This document shows, piece by piece, positions 52,001 through 61,167 of a stretch of 64,000 nt of DNA (position 1 is the first letter of the stretch; each line of letters starts with the position of its first letter). Made by a program: the position numbers and the translations under genes. A model generated the notes under the pieces. The model had not been told where the DNA came from. It saw only the letters and a list, made by a program, of their open reading frames with translations, and did no database searches. Where the stretch lies: positions 248,001 through 312,000 of the forward strand of contig JTDA01000003.1 of NCBI GenBank assembly GCA_000803105.1, in the 5' to 3' direction. The stretch comes from Coprobacter secundus. Its GTDB lineage: Bacteria > Bacteroidota > Bacteroidia > Bacteroidales > Coprobacteraceae.

Positions 52001-52749
52001 AATTGGTCGGTCCAGCTTACATAACCAGAATTACTTTGGGATTCATACCATATGACTTGGAATGGCCAGTCCAATTCTTTCCCTATTTCATGGCATTTAA
52101 CAAAGAAATCTTGAAAATTGGATGCCAGAGAAGAGCCGAGACCTCCTTCTGGATTTACGCCTACACCATCGATACCATAGAATTTTAACATTTGTACGAA
52201 TTTGCGGGCATATTTGAATTCTCCATTTTCTTTTGTTGTCAGTTTCGGTAAATTGGGGTCAGAAGAGCCTTCGAAGAAAATCAGGCATCCGGTTTGGACT
52301 CCGTTTTTATGAGCGACATCATTGAATACACCGGGTACGCGAATCCATCCATTAGACCAATTCCCATGATAGTCAAGATATTGCCACATACTGAAATTAT
52401 CGGCATCGAAATTGTAGCGGGGGAAAGGGCCCCACGCTTTTGTACTTTCTCCGACCGGGCACCACCAAAGCATCTTTCTTTCGTCGGAACGTTCGGTATT
52501 TACCTGCATTTCCTGATTCTGAATACGAGTACGAGGGCGAACGCGGGAAATGAAAAAGTTATCATCGATATATGTTGGGTCTGTACTGTATGGGTCTCCG
52601 GGTTCCCATGTATCGAGCATGTCTGCCCAGTTAGAACCCATGCCTCCATTGTTTAAAACATAGTCGATTGAATAAGAAGGAAGCGATTGTGCTCCGACAC
52701 TTATGGAACAAGCCATAAGTAAACCTGTTAAGAGTCTTTTTGTTTTCAT
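49099..52749 (-). CDS. GH85 endo-beta-N-acetylglucosaminidase with LamG and T9SS sorting domain
   Basis: The 1216-residue protein has a signal peptide (LLTGLLMACSISVGAQ). The GH85 TIM-barrel spans about residues 60-400: MLWWCPVGES near 94, WGPFPRYNFDADNF, and the catalytic NPEGG near 200, where Asn (oxazoline stabiliser) and Glu (acid/base) are spaced by one residue as in Endo-A. Beta domains follow (about 440-800), then a LamG domain (about 845-995), a PKD-like region (about 1060-1125) and a T9SS type A sorting domain starting YPNPFTESANL near 1142. It should cut the chitobiose core of N-glycans. It is the last gene of the SusC/SusD locus, 15 bases after the lipoprotein gene. Confidence 0.88.
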   Translation of the reverse strand: MKTKRLLTGLLMACSISVGAQSLPSYSIDYVLNNGGMGSNWADMLDTWEPGDPYSTDPTYIDDNFFISRVRPRTRIQNQEMQVNTERSDERKMLWWCPVGESTKAWGPFPRYNFDADNFSMWQYLDYHGNWSNGWIRVPGVFNDVAHKNGVQTGCLIFFEGSSDPNLPKLTTKENGEFKYARKFVQMLKFYGIDGVGVNPEGGLGSSLASNFQDFFVKCHEIGKELDWPFQVIWYESQSNSGYVSWTDQLNDNNKDWFSKNGKNVTDAFFLNYNWNSTKLKTSQETATSLGRSTYDVYAGMDIEGRGLHNNAGTSGGWMLLKDYPFSIGLWGNHADNMIHKNANELGSSDLAIQNLYQTKLEMVFSGGHRNPASLPEISNAKRGFSLSDLETFHGIEAFINAKSTINQIPFITRFNLGNGQFFNKEGKTSFPNKWYNIGMQDFLPTWRWWITDNWDKGANVPANAININFSFDDAWYGGSCLKLHGATAKSDVRLFKTELAMADGCEMKITYKMISGGTDPKMSLCISKAGSEYIFSSHKLPNVSKNGEWYTATISMKDLGLSNSDKIACIGLELENTTADYEILLGELSVINTQTSMVPSPITITHAEVLGGQFNGNDVKVIWQCGDKNFDESKGVPVYNDDVNVWYFEIYTRASEQDQPTLCTATTSWAAYVVGAPSNIEDQSVQVGVCAVNPKGERSEIVWSEPMEREIIPLETVIIDKPVIKPNQEFTVSFYDVTHAASKFVLKNAATGEEVLTKDGVTSFTGQIEEEGFYDLEVGSNDPVIYRGFIQITPEETGGISDISDISVSKKEAEVNEEVTYSYEGTKRDGLVSRGLHLTDVESFTIPSNICSKVPFTISCWVKLDENVLSSTEGTAFYNQRTYTDNWPTSDWGDAWWDIMSDYSLNACLLSGSNVQNHDYSMTQGVWTHLAMVVDKNKLAVYFNGKKSAENTNYNHSFRGTGTCYFGGSAANRSGFMGSLDEIQFWDKALTESEVQEAMKGYDPLFGDMPEGLIGYWRFEDDAVNTETGEFYNEGSMSSVTGRVTTRKDNDDITSMSPQFTSGVPALTGIMEINTETKWNLPGANITLDNENAKATYTQAGTYDATVTLENVYGKVEKSVKDIILISDNSSIEENSNIKMNIYPNPFTESANLLFAEAGNYKISVYTTDGTLVNTTSYNVEAGDIKQLKVDGYGMFFVTISKDGKNLKSFKITKK

Positions 52750-52764
52750 GATAAAAAAATTATA

Positions 52765-53730
52765 TTATTTAATCAGGGATTTTTGTAGATTACTCATTAT
52801 GATGATTCCGCTCCGTCTCATGGCAAAGGTGTAAGTTCCTTCTTGGACTTTATCATCAGGTAGAATGAGGGTCAATATATGAGTTTCTGTATCAAACTTT
52901 TGAGTATTTAATTTGATGCTTGTCGTTGTACCCTTAGGCAGACGAACAGAAATAGCGTCGTTGGCAAGTATCTCGTCAAGTTTGAAGTACACTTTATATT
53001 TTCCATCAGTAGGGTCTTTGGTAATTGGGGAGTCATCGACGAAGCCTTTTTTGATAAAATCAAATTGGAGTAGTTTCTCAGTCAATCCAAATTCCCAACG
53101 ATTGATATTTAATGTCCATGGGCCATCAGTCATTTCGTCTTTAGGTAGAGTTAGTTTTACCGATTGGTTTTCGCTTGTAGCACCAGTTTCTACTTTGATA
53201 ATGAATCCTTCCTCAGAACGGTAGATTAGAGTGTCTGAGGTGCTTTCCCAACCTGAAGCATCGATTGTTATCATATCGATATTAGAATTATAATCGATAT
53301 CTTTATTTGCCAATAGTACAAGATTGACTTTACCTACCGGGTCTTCTTCTTGGCCCCTTCTGACCTTTACGTTCCATTCTCCGATAGTCCATTCATCCCG
53401 ACGTTCAAGTTTGGCGCATACAGAATCGGCGTAATAAGCCAATCCATCGTCGCCTACACCATCCAACCTTTCTACAAATCCCCATGGTACATTTAGAGTC
53501 GTTCCGTCTTTCTCCATTACGATTTGGTCGGTAGATTGTATTCCCGGCATATATGCAGTGAAGCCGGCTCCGGCATTGAGTACAACTTCTTTTTCTTCAC
53601 CGATAGCTAATTTGAAATCGGTGATCAAGTTGTTGTTTGTTTTATATATTATTGTGTTATTTTCGTCGTCGGAGCATGAGCAAATTGTAAGCATGAATAA
53701 CGCTCCTAATACGAGCCATTTGTTTTTCAT
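52765..53730 (-). CDS. Surface lipoprotein of the polysaccharide locus, function unknown
   Basis: The 321-residue protein is a lipoprotein (lipobox ICSC near residue 19, followed by acidic SDDENN, a Bacteroides lipoprotein export signal). The rest appears as repeated beta-sandwich domains with no motif that I recognise. Its location between susD and the GH85 gene is where SGBP/SusE-type glycan-binding lipoproteins are found. I infer a surface glycan-binding role. It is separated from susD by 19 bases. Confidence 0.75.
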   Translation of the reverse strand: MKNKWLVLGALFMLTICSCSDDENNTIIYKTNNNLITDFKLAIGEEKEVVLNAGAGFTAYMPGIQSTDQIVMEKDGTTLNVPWGFVERLDGVGDDGLAYYADSVCAKLERRDEWTIGEWNVKVRRGQEEDPVGKVNLVLLANKDIDYNSNIDMITIDASGWESTSDTLIYRSEEGFIIKVETGATSENQSVKLTLPKDEMTDGPWTLNINRWEFGLTEKLLQFDFIKKGFVDDSPITKDPTDGKYKVYFKLDEILANDAISVRLPKGTTTSIKLNTQKFDTETHILTLILPDDKVQEGTYTFAMRRSGIIIMSNLQKSLIK

Positions 53731-53749
53731 ATTTCGTTTATTTTAATTT

Positions 53750-55402
53750 TTAGAAATTAGATTTATTGACATCCCACCATAACCGAGTTCCTTGTAAATC
53801 GGGACCTCCAAGCGCGTCAAGTCCTGTACTTTCAATGTCGTCAGCTACTTCTAAGTCTCCGTCTCGGGAGAAGGGAATGCGTCTTATACCATATTTCGGG
53901 TCGATACTGCCGTCCCCGTCTGCTTCCGAATTTGTAACTGGAGCGATTTGTTTAGGATAACCTGTGCGTCTCATGTCTGTCCAAGCGACTAAAGACATAG
54001 GGAATAATGCAATCCATTTTTGAGTGATAATTTGTTCGAGGTGTTCTTCGTTTGAGCCTGATGCCAGCCATTTGTTGGGGATTGTCAAGACGCCATCGAC
54101 ATTTTGGAATACATTATAATAATCGATGTAATTTTCATTCCCGGCTTTTTCAGATTGCATGTATGTCTGGCAGGCATCAGACGTAAAGCCGAATTCGTTG
54201 AAACTGGCTCTGATTCCGGCTTCGTAGAGGGCCTGAGGGGTACCATTCATATTCCAGCCATATAATGCACCTTCAGCTCGGAGAAAAAGAACTTCCGATA
54301 CTTTGAATATCATTAGTTTTTGCATACTGAAGTTTTGTGATAGTTTGCTGAAAGAGATGTATGCCGGAGATGAAGATTGGTCAGAGGTAAGAGTTCCGTT
54401 ACGCATACTGGCAAAACCTTGGTTGGCCTGTAGAGATACTTTTCCGGAACGGTCTATAATGTCAGCCGAATTTTTTTCAAAAAAGCTTTCTAACATGGGA
54501 TGTCCGGTTCTGAGCAAAATATTATGCAGATTTGCATTCAGGCGAGTATCTACCCAAGATGAGGAAATTTTCCAGAGCGGATGTCTTTCTTTGTTGTATA
54601 ATGTATATAAGTCCATTCCAACATCTCCGTCACTTTCTTCCAAAACTCCGTTTCTTACGGCATCTTCAGCAATTTGCTTGGCTTTTTCCGGTTGGATTTT
54701 GACAATATTCAAGGCCATTCTCAGTCGAAGAGAATTGGCAAATTTTATCCATTTGCTCAAATTTCCTCCGGCGATTTTATCTATTCCGGAAATTGTAATT
54801 TTCATCTCTTCACTTAGGTTGTTTTCGTATTTTTTGAGTATTGCGATATCTTTTTCAAGGTCAGTAAAAATTGAGTCATAAATCAGTTCTTCAGCATCAT
54901 ATACCAAAGGATGAGATTCTTGCAATCTTTTATTCGCATTATATGGGAAAGGGCCATGTACATTTACAAATTGGTGTGCTGCATAAGAAAAGAGAATATT
55001 GGCAATTGCTCCTAAAGGTTCTGCGTTTAGCCGTTTGGCTGAGGTCATTACGGGGACGGTTGCTTGTGCTACCCAGGACATGTTTGCTTTAGGGCCGCTT
55101 GCAAAATTATCATTTATTTCAAATGTCGAGTTGATGCGTCCACTAAAGTTATGGGGCAGACACATATACCCGCAATAATTATCGATATGAAGGTTGAACT
55201 GATATTGGTATTTATGTTCCCTTTTGTCTATAAGTTGTTCCTGAGCTGTAATGAGTAATCCTGCGGCCGTAGAAATGTTAGATACCGAGTCTACTGCTTG
55301 TTCCATCGTATTCCCTCCGGCTAAATTATCTTCAACTCCGTCGTAGCAACTTGCCATCATGATTGCAGTAGTGCATATATATAAAATGTTTTTTTTCTTC
55401 AT
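53750..55402 (-). CDS. SusD/RagB-like nutrient-binding outer membrane lipoprotein
   Basis: The 550-residue protein is a lipoprotein (lipobox MASC near residue 19). It fits the SusD-like_2 group: the helical TPR-like N-terminal half has the characteristic QFNLHIDNYCGYMC and FSYAAHQFVNVHGPFPYNA (near residue 140), and the C-terminus has ALFPMSLVAWTDMRRTGYPKQ near 470. SusD caps the SusC channel at the cell surface and binds the glycan. It lies 20 bases downstream of susC. Confidence 0.92.
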   Translation of the reverse strand: MKKKNILYICTTAIMMASCYDGVEDNLAGGNTMEQAVDSVSNISTAAGLLITAQEQLIDKREHKYQYQFNLHIDNYCGYMCLPHNFSGRINSTFEINDNFASGPKANMSWVAQATVPVMTSAKRLNAEPLGAIANILFSYAAHQFVNVHGPFPYNANKRLQESHPLVYDAEELIYDSIFTDLEKDIAILKKYENNLSEEMKITISGIDKIAGGNLSKWIKFANSLRLRMALNIVKIQPEKAKQIAEDAVRNGVLEESDGDVGMDLYTLYNKERHPLWKISSSWVDTRLNANLHNILLRTGHPMLESFFEKNSADIIDRSGKVSLQANQGFASMRNGTLTSDQSSSPAYISFSKLSQNFSMQKLMIFKVSEVLFLRAEGALYGWNMNGTPQALYEAGIRASFNEFGFTSDACQTYMQSEKAGNENYIDYYNVFQNVDGVLTIPNKWLASGSNEEHLEQIITQKWIALFPMSLVAWTDMRRTGYPKQIAPVTNSEADGDGSIDPKYGIRRIPFSRDGDLEVADDIESTGLDALGGPDLQGTRLWWDVNKSNF

Positions 55403-55422
55403 TACTGTAATATTAAGAGATT

Positions 55423-58400
55423 TTAGAATGAGAGTTTTAATGTAATTCCTGTGCTGCGGGAAGTAGGCAGACTGAAGCAGTCTATACCGCTATATCCGTT
55501 TGAGGTGGATACGGATATATTCGGATCGACAGGCGCTTTTTTGTATATAAAGAATAAGTTACGTCCTACGGCTGAAATAGAAAGGTTTTTTCCTTTGCCG
55601 AACAGGTCTTGAAATGTATAACCGATGGAGATTTCTCTCATACGGAGGTTTGTTGCATCATATGCATATTCGGATAGAGCAGCTTGTCCTCCTCCGATTT
55701 TTTGGTAATATTCTTTTGCCGGAGAAATCTGTCCGTCCGGAAGACGTATTCCGGGGACAGGACGCTTGACAAGTTTTCCGTCAATTATATCTTCTTGCAG
55801 ATATACATATTGGCCGTTACGGGCATCACCACTTCTTTTGGAAACCCCGTAATAATCCAGTTTTGCTTCTGTCAGAGATACAATGGTTCCTCCGATTTTT
55901 CCGTCGATAAGAAAGTAAAGAGAGAAATTTTTATAGTTAATCGTGTTATTCCATCCAAGGTATATATCGGAGTTTGCATTACCGATATATGTATTACAGT
56001 CATTGGTAATACGGGGTACACCGTTTCTATCGAGAATATAACTGCCGTCTTCGCGAGTTTGGATAGAGTTGGCATATAAATCTCCGTATGATTCGCCTAC
56101 TTTATAAAGTAGTTTTAATCCTGAATCTTGTCCAAGATCGACGATATGAGTTTTCCCATTATTATAGGTTTCTAAGATTTTATTATCGTTGTATGAAATA
56201 TTGAAACCGGTTTTCCATGACCAATTGCGGTTGATAAGCCAATGATAGTTTGTGGTAAATTCAATACCTCTGTTACGTATTTTTCCGCTATTGATAGGTT
56301 TTGTTCCCGCTACTGCCGCTGCAATTGCAAGATATTGGTTATGCATTACGGAATTATAGAAAGTCAAGTCCCAGTCCCAGGCATTACGGAAGAAGGCTCC
56401 TTCAAATCCTAATTCGGTAGATGTAACTGTTTCAGGGCGGGGGTCATCGAATCCGGTGTAGGTCCTCGGTGTATATCCTCCGGAAGCAAAGTTATAATCT
56501 AATTCACCGAACAGGATACTGGGGATGGAGTTCCCAACTTGACTATAAGAGAGACGCACTTTCAGCAAATTGAATCGATCAGATGTTAATTTAAAGGCTT
56601 CATTAATGAGTACATTACCTCCTGCCGAAAAGTATGCATAACTGGGTTTTGCACCGTAAGGGACAAATTGTTGAAATGCCATAGACCAGTCATTACGGGC
56701 ACTGAAATCGATATATGCCATCTCTTTATAACCTAAAGAAACTGTCCCGAAAATAGAGTGTTCCCAGTCTTTTTTAGTTGAGTATGTATTGTTATAAAGG
56801 GCAGGCGCTTTGATGTTCTCAGGGACGAAGACATTAGGTATAGCTGTAGTATCGCCCATGGTATAATATAGTGAGAGTGATTCGTAATGAGTTTCACGCA
56901 TACTGCCACCTACGTTTACAGAGAGGTCGAAGTCTCCGATTTTTTTATTATAGTTGACCAATATATCTCCAAAAGTTTGTGTATCTGTGTTTGCCCCGTT
57001 GTAATATACTGAATTGTATACATTTTTACCTTTTGTTCCATGCCATGTTTCTCCGGTAGAGCTATTTTTGCTCGTATCAAAATTGAAGCGGACTTGAGCC
57101 GATAAGCCTTTGGCAATATTTACTTTGGCCCCGATATTGGTATAGAATCTTTCAATATGGGTCGTATTGTTGATACGGTTTTGTATCCAATAAGGAGAGT
57201 TGCCGTTTTCTTCATTTTGCCAAGGCCATACTTGAATAGGTCCTTCTCCTATTTTTCTGGGGGTTCCGTCACTGTTCCAGTTGCTTTTGTCCAAAGCATA
57301 TAGGTTACCGTATGTTTCCTGATTTTTTTTGAAGTAACGTATGTCTGCATTTCTGGGCATTAGATATAGATTGTAGATAGGATTGCCGAAGTACCCAGAT
57401 GTGGGGTTGTTGTTGGACTCTTGTTTGACATAATTGGCAGAGAAGTTCAACTCCAGAATTCCTTTGAAAAAGTTAAAATTATTTCTATAGTTGAAAGCAT
57501 GCCGGGAAAACTTGTTGTTAGGTATCATCCCGCTAGCTTGTGTATTGCCATACGAAAAATAACTCTGAGATAGTTTGTTCCCTCCTGAAATAGAAACAGT
57601 ATTATTAAAGTTTGTCCCTACTTGTAAAAAGTTACGTACATTATCTTGGGCACTATTGCGGGCATATGGAATTTCGGATAGTGTGGTATTAGAGAGGTTC
57701 CCGATGCGTTCGCCCCAGGACATACTGCTTAAGCGTCGCCTCTGTACGGGGTTGATTACTTCTCCTCTACCGAAAGAGCCATCCGCATAATATTCAAGAG
57801 CCCCTCCGTATGTATTTTGGAATTCGGGTGTTATCAGAGGGGTTTCAAACGTTGTACTACTCGATATATCAATAGAAAGACGACCTTCCTGTCCTTTCTT
57901 GGTGGTTATTAGCAAAACTCCGTTTGCTGCCCGACTTCCATAAAGGGCCGAGGCGTTGGCCCCTTTTAGTATATTGATGCTTTCGATATCGTCGGGATTG
58001 ATATTTGAAAGTCCGTCTCCACCGTCGTGCCCACCTCCATAGGCAATATTACCTTCGATTTGCCCGTTTTGATGATCAGCCATAGGAATGCCGTCTATTA
58101 CGATTAATGGAGAATTATTTCCTAAAATTGAGGCATTACCACGAATCAAAACTTTAGATGAGCTTCCGGCTCCTGTGGCATTGGGTGTAATTACGACACC
58201 GGCGGTCTTTCCTTGAAGGGCATTTACAAAGTTTGTATTTTTTACTCGGGTCAATTCTTCCCCATCTACTTTTTGAGTCGCATAAGTCAACGATTTTGAT
58301 TTTCTTTCTATTCCCATTGCGGTCACAACGACTTCACCTAACATTTGAGTATTTTCTGTCATCACAACGTTAAAGTCTTTTGTGTTTTTTATCGGGAGAG

Positions 58401-58710
58401 AAATTTTTTGGAATCCTGTGTAAGAAAATTGCAAGACTGCATCTTCAGAAGGTACAGTAATAGAATAATTTCCATCGATATCGGTCATCGTTCCTTTAGT
58501 CGTACCTACGACCAAAACATTTACACCGATAAGCGGTTCTCCTTGCGAGTCTTTTACTTTGCCTTTAATAACTCGCTGCTGTTGTGCGTTCATTTCCACT
58601 TGTACAATTTTATTTTCCGCCTTAACTTCTTTTGCAATGGTATTGTTTACACCCAAAACAAGAAGGGAAAAAGCAATCAGGCTGAACCTGTACTTCAAAA
58701 TCGACTTCAT
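55423..58710 (-). CDS. SusC/RagA-type TonB-dependent outer membrane transporter
   Basis: The 1095-residue protein has a signal peptide (RFSLIAFSLLVLGVNNTIA). A carboxypeptidase-D-like regulatory domain (about 48-125, beginning VIKGKVKDSQGEPLIGVNVLVVGT) is followed by the SusC motif GEVVVTAMG near 127, the plug domain (about 140-255, with SINILKGANASALYGSRAANGVLLITT) and a 22-strand beta-barrel ending in ITLKLSF. It imports glycans released at the surface using TonB energy. It is the first gene of the locus susC-susD-lipoprotein-GH85, so the substrate is probably an N-glycan. Confidence 0.95.
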   Translation of the reverse strand: MKSILKYRFSLIAFSLLVLGVNNTIAKEVKAENKIVQVEMNAQQQRVIKGKVKDSQGEPLIGVNVLVVGTTKGTMTDIDGNYSITVPSEDAVLQFSYTGFQKISLPIKNTKDFNVVMTENTQMLGEVVVTAMGIERKSKSLTYATQKVDGEELTRVKNTNFVNALQGKTAGVVITPNATGAGSSSKVLIRGNASILGNNSPLIVIDGIPMADHQNGQIEGNIAYGGGHDGGDGLSNINPDDIESINILKGANASALYGSRAANGVLLITTKKGQEGRLSIDISSSTTFETPLITPEFQNTYGGALEYYADGSFGRGEVINPVQRRRLSSMSWGERIGNLSNTTLSEIPYARNSAQDNVRNFLQVGTNFNNTVSISGGNKLSQSYFSYGNTQASGMIPNNKFSRHAFNYRNNFNFFKGILELNFSANYVKQESNNNPTSGYFGNPIYNLYLMPRNADIRYFKKNQETYGNLYALDKSNWNSDGTPRKIGEGPIQVWPWQNEENGNSPYWIQNRINNTTHIERFYTNIGAKVNIAKGLSAQVRFNFDTSKNSSTGETWHGTKGKNVYNSVYYNGANTDTQTFGDILVNYNKKIGDFDLSVNVGGSMRETHYESLSLYYTMGDTTAIPNVFVPENIKAPALYNNTYSTKKDWEHSIFGTVSLGYKEMAYIDFSARNDWSMAFQQFVPYGAKPSYAYFSAGGNVLINEAFKLTSDRFNLLKVRLSYSQVGNSIPSILFGELDYNFASGGYTPRTYTGFDDPRPETVTSTELGFEGAFFRNAWDWDLTFYNSVMHNQYLAIAAAVAGTKPINSGKIRNRGIEFTTNYHWLINRNWSWKTGFNISYNDNKILETYNNGKTHIVDLGQDSGLKLLYKVGESYGDLYANSIQTREDGSYILDRNGVPRITNDCNTYIGNANSDIYLGWNNTINYKNFSLYFLIDGKIGGTIVSLTEAKLDYYGVSKRSGDARNGQYVYLQEDIIDGKLVKRPVPGIRLPDGQISPAKEYYQKIGGGQAALSEYAYDATNLRMREISIGYTFQDLFGKGKNLSISAVGRNLFFIYKKAPVDPNISVSTSNGYSGIDCFSLPTSRSTGITLKLSF

Positions 58711-59076
58711 TGGTATTCAGAAATTTAGTTACTCGTAATAAAATTTCTCTGAAAGGAGAATAATTTTATTAGCAAATCTTTTGTTAATAATTATTTTTTT
58801 TCTGCGGACTAATATATTGTATATTGTGATAGAGTAAAAAAAAATTCACAAATCTTAAAATTATAATATATATTAATAAATATAAATTTTAGCATTATTC
58901 TTATTTTTAAAAGCATAAGATTTTTCTGAAAAATTGTAAAAGGGGAGTAGGAAAAAGGAAGAAGTGAAGAAGATTTGATTTTATTTTTTGAATCGATGTG
59001 GACCGGGAATTTTTGTAATTGTCAATTTTATTATTCCTTTAAATCAGAGATTCTTTGAGTAGGTAGTTTGGCAATA
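58711..59076. other. Upstream region of susC
   Basis: About 365 very AT-rich bases contain no gene. The promoter of the polysaccharide locus should be here, but no good TAnnTTTG with a -33 partner is seen on the minus strand. No regulator gene (SusR-like, hybrid two-component or sigma/anti-sigma pair) is adjacent. Confidence 0.5.
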
Positions 59077-59120
59077 AAAAATGCATCATAAGTATTGATA
59101 TATTCCTATGATGCATCTTT
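59077..59120 (-). terminator. Terminator of the Na/Pi cotransporter gene
   Basis: A 14-bp stem with one mismatch (59077-59090 with 59107-59120) is followed on the minus strand by TTTTTATT, 28 bases past the stop at 59149. Confidence 0.7.
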
Positions 59121-59148
59121 AAATTTTTTGTATTCTATATACAGGATT

Positions 59149-60966
59149 CTAATTTTTAATTCCTCGTTTTTCTTTAACGGCTTCTATAACATTGATTACG
59201 TAGTCTCCTAATTTTTCACATTCTGAAATGATATCCATGAAGTGAGTTCCGGACTGGTATTCGTATTTTTTTGAGTTTATATTTTCTATATTTTGTGTAC
59301 GTAACTGATTACGATAATTATTTATCTCCATTTCTTTATTGTATGCTTTGTTGAAGTCTGCATCTGTAGCATCGTTTTTGTTGAGAATTATAATCATATT
59401 TTCAATGGCTTCGCTGACCAATCGGAGCATGGTATCTACATCCTGTACGATTTCGTCGGTAAACGTAGCCTTCGACTCTTGCTTGCGCAGTAGAGTCCGG
59501 GCCAGATGGAAACAGCTGTCTCCGATACTTTCGATTTCTGAGGTCATTGTGAGCATGGCACTTACCTGAAGCTTACCTTCATAACTTAAGCGTCCGTCAG
59601 CTACGCTGTTTAGATAATTTGCAATTTCCAGCTCCATACGATCACTTATTTTTTCGTATTTTTCTATACGACTATATATTTTTGAATAAGCTTCACTCCC
59701 TTCTTTTTCGTGTACTAAGTCCTTGACCATACCTAACATCCTTTGGGTACGTTCGGCATATACGGCAATTTCTTTTTTTACCTGGAGAAGAGATAATTCG
59801 GAAGTCGACAGTAAACCACCGGATATAAATTTGAGTTGAAATTCTTCATCATCGCTGTGTTTGACAGTAATTACTCGTGTTACAATGTAAACATATAGTT
59901 TTACAAACCATACCATAATGAGTACGTTGATGATATTGAATACTGTATGGAACAAGGACAGAGCGTATGAGACGGTAACTTGAGCGGCTAAAAATTGGGA
60001 GCGTAAAGCCGCTTCCCCGGAAGTAAGGTTACTTATATTCTCGGCAGAGATTTTATTTACAACTTCCGGACTTTGATGGCTGATCAGATTCATCAGGTCG
60101 GTAGGGGAACCTCCGGTCATTTCATGCACCAGGAACGAGATGAAACGTGTGAATGGATAAAATAAGAGGAGAACCCAACAGACACCGAATATATTAAACA
60201 TAAAATGTGCAAAGGCAGCCCGTTTTGCAGAGACATTACCCGATAGAGCTGCCAGATTGGCTGTAATGGTGGTACCTATATTTTCCCCTAATACCATTGC
60301 AGCGGCTATATCGAAAGAAATCCATCCTTTGCTGCACATAATTAGAGTAATAGCCATGGTAGCGCTGGAAGACTGTACGATAATGGTAACGATAGTTCCG
60401 ATTAATAGGAAAAGCAGTACCGAGAAAAATCCCATGTTGGTGTATTCTCTGAGGAACGATAGGATTTCCGGATTGCTTTGTAAGTCGGGAACCGAGTTTT
60501 TCAGAAAGTCGAGTCCCATAAACAAGAATGCAAAGCCAATAATGAATTCTCCCCAGGATCGGCGTTTGCTACTGCCGGAAAAAATGAATGGGATAGATAA
60601 TCCGATGAGAGGAAGGGCAAAAAGGCTTATGTTGACTTTGAATCCGAAAATGGAGATGATCCAGGCTGTAACGGTAGTACCTACGTTGGCACCCATGATT
60701 ACGGTGATGGACTGGGTCAGAGATAGAAGTCCGGCATTGACAAAACTGACAACCATTACGGTCGTTGCTGATGATGATTGGATAAGAGCGGTAATCAGTA
60801 CTCCTGTCAGCACTCCAGTCACCCGATTGGTCGTCATTGCCGTAAGTATGCTTCTCAACCGGTCGCCTGCCACTTTTTGTAATCCCTCGCTCATGACTTT
60901 CATCCCATACAAGAAAAGCCCTAAAGAGCCAATAAGGGTCAAAAAGTCGAAAAAAGTGTACTCCAT
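59149..60966 (-). CDS. Na/Pi cotransporter family protein with PhoU-like C-terminal domain
   Basis: The 605-residue protein has about eight to ten transmembrane helices arranged as two inverted Na_Pi_cotrans repeats. Each contains the QSSSAT motif (LIQSSSATTVMVVSFVNAG near residue 62 and IVQSSSATMAITLIM near 195). The C-terminal cytosolic part (about 390-605) is a helical PhoU-like domain. It is expected to import phosphate with sodium, with PhoU-like control. It is divergent from the nucleoside kinase gene. Confidence 0.9.
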   Translation of the reverse strand: MEYTFFDFLTLIGSLGLFLYGMKVMSEGLQKVAGDRLRSILTAMTTNRVTGVLTGVLITALIQSSSATTVMVVSFVNAGLLSLTQSITVIMGANVGTTVTAWIISIFGFKVNISLFALPLIGLSIPFIFSGSSKRRSWGEFIIGFAFLFMGLDFLKNSVPDLQSNPEILSFLREYTNMGFFSVLLFLLIGTIVTIIVQSSSATMAITLIMCSKGWISFDIAAAMVLGENIGTTITANLAALSGNVSAKRAAFAHFMFNIFGVCWVLLLFYPFTRFISFLVHEMTGGSPTDLMNLISHQSPEVVNKISAENISNLTSGEAALRSQFLAAQVTVSYALSLFHTVFNIINVLIMVWFVKLYVYIVTRVITVKHSDDEEFQLKFISGGLLSTSELSLLQVKKEIAVYAERTQRMLGMVKDLVHEKEGSEAYSKIYSRIEKYEKISDRMELEIANYLNSVADGRLSYEGKLQVSAMLTMTSEIESIGDSCFHLARTLLRKQESKATFTDEIVQDVDTMLRLVSEAIENMIIILNKNDATDADFNKAYNKEMEINNYRNQLRTQNIENINSKKYEYQSGTHFMDIISECEKLGDYVINVIEAVKEKRGIKN

Positions 60967-61038
60967 TTCAATTAGTTTATTTGATTTGTTGTTTTATACA
61001 AGACTTCTTGATATATTTGGTAAATAATGTGTCAAATC

Positions 61039-61046
61039 ATTTTTTT
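61039..61046 (-). promoter_or_regulatory. Candidate -7 box TATTTTTG for the Na/Pi cotransporter gene
   Basis: An exact TAnnTTTG match on the minus strand lies about 73 bases before the start codon. No matching -33 TTTG at 19-21 bases was found. Confidence 0.35.
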
Positions 61047-61085
61047 TGCAAAAATAGTAAAAATAAGTGATTTGCCGTAAGTTTA

Positions 61086-61093
61086 TATATTTG
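61086..61093 (+). promoter_or_regulatory. Candidate -7 box TATATTTG for the nucleoside kinase gene
   Basis: An exact TAnnTTTG match lies 75 bases before the ATG at 61168; AAGGAGGATG just before that ATG is an unusually strong ribosome site for this phylum. The nearest TTTG upstream is only 11 bases away, too close for a -33 element. Confidence 0.35.
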
Positions 61094-61167
61094 AATTTTA
61101 ATGGAAATGCAATATTTATTCAATGTAAAAAAGGAATATAATATTTGTTTTTGAAGAAGGAGGATGC

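Noticed and set aside
60257..61027. A 256-codon plus-strand frame opposite the Na/Pi cotransporter gene
   Set aside because: It is antisense to conserved transmembrane segments with QSSSAT motifs, and its composition (Val/Ile/Thr repeats) mirrors the opposite strand.
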